A DNA stretch of 64,000 bases from Emergomyces orientalis. Lineage: Eukaryota; Ascomycota; Eurotiomycetes; Onygenales; Ajellomycetaceae. The position numbers and the translations under genes were made by a program. Below the pieces are notes generated by a model, which was not told the DNA's origin, made no database searches, and saw only the letters and a list, made by a program, of their open reading frames with translations. The DNA lies in the NCBI GenBank assembly GCA_002110485.1, contig MOWL01000001.1:2145570-2209569 (forward strand), given 5' to 3'. Of the stretch, positions 59,862 to 64,000 are shown piece by piece. Within the stretch, counting starts at the first letter, position 1, and every line of letters starts with the position of its first letter.

Positions 59862-60327
59862 TGAAGATATGATAATAAAAATGGAGAAAAGACAAAATGC
59901 AGCTGAATTGCTGGGATGAAGACTGAAGTCTGATTGCATGAGTTCTTCTGGTTCCTTCCGGTTCCTTCTACACAGTAGTCAGAATGAAAAAATCCACCAA
60001 TCATCTCTGTCAAAGTCACGCCTTGGCGTCCGTCTGGTCCGGACCGTCAAGGTTGCAAAACCGTATCAATACCGTTCTAAGAGAACTCGTGCTTCCGCTT
60101 AGGAACATCAAGGATTCATCAAAACGGTCCAAATAGTTTATATCAAAAGGCATTGAAAGGGCTTTAAAACATGTCAAGCTATTAGCCAGAGTGGAGATTG
60201 CCAGCAATTGATTCAGTAGTCGTACCCTACAACAGGCCCGAGCGAGCGACGAATGTCGCGGACGCCTTCCAGAAGTTGAGAGTCGAAAAAGCCGGTCTCC
60301 CAATCACGGCAGGGTATATCACATGGT
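59862..60327. repeat. Direct repeat, copy B (partner 57558-58140)
   Basis: See copy A. It contains a single unit-like segment of the 75-bp repeat (GTCACGCCTTGGCGTCC, GGTCCGGACCGTCAAGG) missing from copy A. Bases 60328-60555 show nothing else. Confidence 0.85.
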
Positions 60328-60555
60328 CAATTAGAGTAGATCCTCTCTACACATTAAAATCTCCTCAAACAAAGATTCCATGAGGACTTCTAAATAAACA
60401 ACGAACATAGAAGGCCAAGCCAAAAAAGGGGCAGGCCAGACGGAGCGCCAAAGACCCCAGTGAGGCTTGGCTTGGCTTTGACTAAGCAATCAACATGCCT
60501 CCAATTCTTCTGCCTCTCTCCACCACCCATGATTTTTCGCCATAAAGATTTCTAC

Positions 60556-61142
60556 CTAGTAGCTCTTGATAACACCAGTGATAACCTGACGACATGTTCC
60601 GCAGGTTGCGCCAATGGGGGGAAGGCATTTTGGGCAATACCGATGCCCACACAGAAGGGTCCTCCACCCTGATGGAATGGTATAACAGATCTGACATTGA
60701 CATTGATGCTTCAGCTCACGGATTTCAGTCTCAAGCTCGCCGACCAGCCCATCCTTTCTGGTCATTTCTGCACGAAGATGCTGCACTTCTTCCTCCAGCG
60801 CTTTTCTCTTCGCATGCTCCGCCTCAAAAATGTCATGAATTCCTTGGTTCGCGGTTTCCTATCTCAATATCAGCAAAGAAAGAGCCCCACCATGAGCCAC
60901 ATGAGGAAGAGTCTTACCAAAACCGTGTCCAAGTTGGGTATTTTACGTTTTTTCGGTGGCTGCCACAGTTCGGAGGGCGCTGAGTCATCAAATAGACCCT
61001 CATACACTGAATAGCTGTAGTCTGTGCGGGGTCTCTTTCTTCGCAACTTTCGCGCTGGGGACTGGTGTTCATCCATCTCCGCATCTGAACTGATGATGAT
61101 AGTGTTATGAAGCCCATCGCGAGGACTATCAGCTGACGCCAT
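60556..61142 (-). CDS. RING-finger protein (175 residues), two exons
   Basis: Exon 1 60918-61142 and exon 2 60556-60858, intron 59 bp (GTAAGA...GATAG), join in frame. The N-terminus is basic and polar (SPARKLRRKRPRTD), possibly nuclear; the middle is a coiled coil (AKRKALEEEVQHLRAEM, GELETEIRELK); the C-terminus is a C3HC4 RING: CQIC, C-x-H-x2-C in LCGHRYCPKC, then CGTC. RING domains act as E2-recruiting parts of ubiquitin ligases. The finger is compact but all zinc ligands are visible. Substrate unknown. Confidence 0.78.
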
Positions 61143-61593
61143 GATTGAAAAATGGGTTTGCCTGGGAAATGCCGCTCACTAAGAACGGCTCGTGATGCAA
61201 GGAGGTGACTCCAGATGTGAGGCTGTAGAAAGAAGAATGATGAAGAGCACCAGTGGGGGAAAACAGGTTCTTTTATGTGCGCTCGGTCGCCTTTGGGTAC
61301 ACAAAGGCCTCTCGGCGGGTTTCAGTCTCGGCGCGTTGTAGGATGGGAAGTGGAAAAGGAATTGAAAGAAAGATGGATCCAAGGCGGGAGGAAACCCATA
61401 TATATACCCAGGGCCGGGGAAGCAGTCACGCGAGCTCAGGCTGTGCTGTCTCATCTGTTGGGAGCCAATAAGCCTCCCCGAACATGTGGAGGGGAATAGC
61501 GTCGCAGAGTTTTCACTGATAGTCAACACCCCGAGACCCTAGGAAGAAGCCCTAGAACCGGATGGGCCCGGAGTGAGATGGGGAGAACAATCT
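61143..61593. other. Upstream region of the RING gene, nothing else recognised
   Basis: Contains a TATATATA stretch near 61400. No gene supported. Confidence 0.3.
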
Positions 61594-62045
61594 TCGTAGT
61601 CAGTGAAGGCCGTTTGTCCTTCCACTCCGCAGGGAATTCTATGACCAACTCCTCGCAGCCTGGTATCAAATCGCTCCGCGGTTGCTTGTATACCTCCATG
61701 CAACAAGGTACTCCAGAATTGTATCCGGGAATTTGACCCAGCCACTTGAGGGACACTTTCCACAGCCGTATCTGCCTTGACAGGCATATCAAGGCAGTCA
61801 CTGGAAAACCACTCGGATCCGATCCAGAGGGGGCGGTGGCATGCTCGTTGGTATTTCTCCGGCTCCCGCCGAGAGTTTGGCCCCCGTCATTCGACGAGAT
61901 CTCCTCCAAAATCCTGTCGAAGGGGTGCTGTGGCGGACAGGATAGGGAAAAGGAAGCGTCGGTGGGGCTGGGTCTCTGTGCTGGACGATTGGGTGGTGTG
62001 GAGATGGGAGGTTGATAGAATCGGACCTTGCCACAGTCATGGTTG
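61594..62045 (-). pseudogene. Deletion copy of the chromodomain gene
   Basis: Minus strand aligns with the gene at 11779-12966: the start region (ATTCTATCAACCTCC), the EEISSNDGGQTLGGSRRN segment and the 3' part RSDLIPGCEELVIEFPAEW. About 500 bases between, including both introns and most of the chromodomain N-terminal half, are deleted, and smaller indels break the frame. It shows the family is present in several copies. Confidence 0.8.
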
Positions 62046-62537
62046 GTTTAGGGCGTTTCAGGCCCCCCCCCGGGTCCCCTATGCACGGCCCAGCCATCCT
62101 CGAGCAATGCCTTGGGCCCGTGGGTGAAGGATAAGGTGCTCATGGATGGGCTTTGGCGCTGTTGACGAGGGTAATGGGTTGGAACTTGGTGGGGGTGCAT
62201 GTACTATAGCCAAGTTACGGGAAGCCCTGGCTGATCGTTCTCTTCATCTATATGTGCCTATTTCGGTTGTGTATGGAAGGAAACCGACATCGTGAGCGGT
62301 TATGTATAGAAGCTTGTGTGGGCGTGCATTTTCTAGGGATAACTATATATATATTCGTCGGGCGCATATAATTTTGAGCAGTACGGCATGGTTCATTTAA
62401 TTGGTATTTCTATGGGTATATGCTCTTGACACAGTGGAAGCAGAGATTGCAAACATACAGAGGGATAATGGGGTGATGGAACACAACCACGGGGTCGTGG
62501 GGAGTATTTGTAGATGCAAGAGAGAGAGCCTAAGTGG
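62046..62537. other. Intergenic, nothing recognised
   Basis: Short region between two decayed loci. No gene seen. Confidence 0.3.
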
Positions 62538-63999
62538 CTACGGGTCGTCTGGGCTAACTGTGCTGTGAACATGGTAGGCGTGGCTCTGAAGCTCCATCTT
62601 GCTCTCGAGGACCACATCGCAGCGTGGGCATCTGATTGTGTCTCCAGGCTTGATGCGCTGGAGGTGTTTTCGTCCGAGGTGCTTGGTCACCCCACCATGG
62701 GTAGAGAATTTATCCAGACAGATGAAGCAGTAGAGTGGCCGATGGTCCTTCATCACGGCCCCCACTGCGATCTCCCTCTGGCTGGGAGGCGGAGGAATGT
62801 GCACCTCCACCCTGACCCTCTGAAGCGCCAGGGCGGTAGGTCTCTTGTCACGCGGGAGTCGGCAAGTATCCCCCTCCTCGAAGAGGCAGTATGCCGCAAC
62901 CGCGTCGATCCCCTCAGTGCGCCGAAGCATCTCGTCTCGCAGCGTCTCGCAGGGCAGGGTGAGAAGCGCCGATATCATTCGCTGCTGCAGGGGCGGGATA
63001 TTTTCATTGGTGCTACGAGACTCACCGAATGTCTTTGAGACCTCAATCCCGGACAGCTGTCGCTTGATCTCGCGCAGGGGCTCCTCGAAGTCAAATTTTT
63101 CCTGTACATCACGTAGGAGTTTGTCTCTCGCCCGCTGGCGTGCGCCTGCCAGCTCACAGGTGATCTTCTTGTGGAGCTCGTACTTGACTGTCCCCTTGTG
63201 CTTCTTGAGGGGTCGCCCAAGGCGTCTGCTGAGCAGATCGCGTTTCCGGATGAGCTCCTGGATGTGGGGCTGCTGGTTGACCGACCTCGACTGGGCCGTG
63301 GTCAGTTCCTGCGGCCGGTGCGGATTGACAGAGCGGAGCATCCGGCACGCGGCGCGCATGATATGTTCCTGCGGGTCCAGACCCTGGACGATGGCGCGAA
63401 CGTCCTTGTCCACCGTCCTGTGGAGATAGTATTTGAGGAACGTACGGGGGTCTGAGTGCTGGAAGATCAGACTGCGAACAGCTTCGCTGACGTGCCCTGT
63501 ACAATAGAAGATGATGAGTGACCAGAGATCGGAAGCCAAAGTCTTCTCCCCGATCGGGACTTACCGCTGTTATCTAACGCCTTGCCGGCACCATACCGCA
63601 GACTGTACGGTCGGACGATGTCGCGGAACGCAGATATCTCCCGATCCGCCTGATCCAGGGTTGATGGTGCCGTACGTCAGCGCGTCAGTGGCGGATATCT
63701 TGATCGCTTTCAGTGTCCGCTCAGACTTCCGGAACACTGGGACATCGTCAGGGCTGGGTTAAGGTGGAGCTCGAGTTGGTAGGTATCTTCCGGTATCTTC
63801 AGGTCGACGAGTTGTCGTGCCGAAGTGAGAACCCTCTCGCCGTCGAGAGGGGCGAATGCGTGATCGGCGAACAGCAGCCCAAGAAGGGTGACGTGGGGGC
63901 TGAGAACCAGAGACGGGTCGAAGATGATCTCCGGGACTATAAATGTGGTCCTAGATTCACAGGTGGGTGGTCAGTCACAGTTCGCCAGTACGGGTCGGA
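62538..63999 (-). pseudogene. DUF3435 tyrosine recombinase (Starship-captain-like), frameshifted and cut by the window edge
   Basis: Minus-strand exon 62538-63499 follows a 65-bp intron (63500-63564, GTAAGT donor, TACAG acceptor). The joined protein reads RPYSLRYGAGKALDNSG then HVSEAVRSLIFQHSD, TFLKYYLHR, the end of the DUF3435 recombinase fold with the H...YY region of tyrosine recombinases, followed by MRAACRMLRSVNPHRPQELT and a C-terminal C2H2-type finger pair (CFICLDKFSTHGG, CPRCDVVLESKMELQSHAYH). Upstream of the intron (63565-63999) the family sequence continues but changes frame twice (near 63755 and 63665). The N-terminal part lies beyond the window. DUF3435 proteins include the captains that mobilise giant Starship transposons. 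Confidence 0.75.
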
Positions 64000-64000
64000 G

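Overview
The window looks like accessory sequence from a filamentous ascomycete, most likely a Eurotiomycete (Aspergillus/Penicillium-like). Introns are short (about 47-77 bp), with GTRNGT donors and CTAAC-like branch sites. The gene families are typical fungal ones: FunK1-type kinase, BCS1-like AAA ATPases, F-box, DUF3716, RING, chromodomain and DUF3435. I saw no tRNA, rRNA or CRISPR. All exon structures below were deduced by eye from frame and splice signals.

Layout. 1-9918 is a very AT-rich island with two copies of a Tad1/I-like LINE in inverted orientation. They share arms of about 2.6 kb with no indels. 9919-13450 is GC-rich, with a C-rich microsatellite, three diverged 150-157 bp repeats and a three-exon chromodomain gene. 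14119-16572 is a FunK1 kinase relic with three in-frame stops. 17553-22529 is an intact Ty1/copia element with identical 102-bp LTRs and a 5-bp target duplication; a solo LTR of the same family lies at 32852-32953. 23-36 kb holds a direct segmental duplication, a four-exon kinase-like gene, a 97-residue gene, a 752-residue kinase-like gene with a duplicated coiled-coil segment, a 187-residue gene, and a convergent, overlapping 624-residue gene with 30-residue tandem repeats. 36-49 kb holds a 25-bp perfect hairpin, a frameshifted and an intact BCS1-like ATPase, a gene broken at a homopolymer, an F-box gene, a casein-kinase-1-like pseudokinase and a DUF3716 gene whose start codon is split by an intron, inside a dense cluster of CGTACG sites. 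49-60 kb is a nest of transposon fragments and satellites. 60-64 kb holds a RING gene, a deletion copy of the chromodomain gene and a decayed DUF3435 (Starship-captain-like) tyrosine recombinase running off the right edge.

There is no obvious pathway or biosynthetic cluster. The theme is a transposon-rich region with several single-copy signalling-type genes (four kinase-like loci, two AAA ATPases, F-box, RING), many partly duplicated or decayed. The most unusual structures are the LINE inverted repeat (a possible natural dsRNA source), the CGTACG cluster with the split start codon, a pure T56 insertion flanked by a 6-bp duplication, a 17-bp word marking several LINE junctions, and a TTAGGG-containing higher-order minisatellite.
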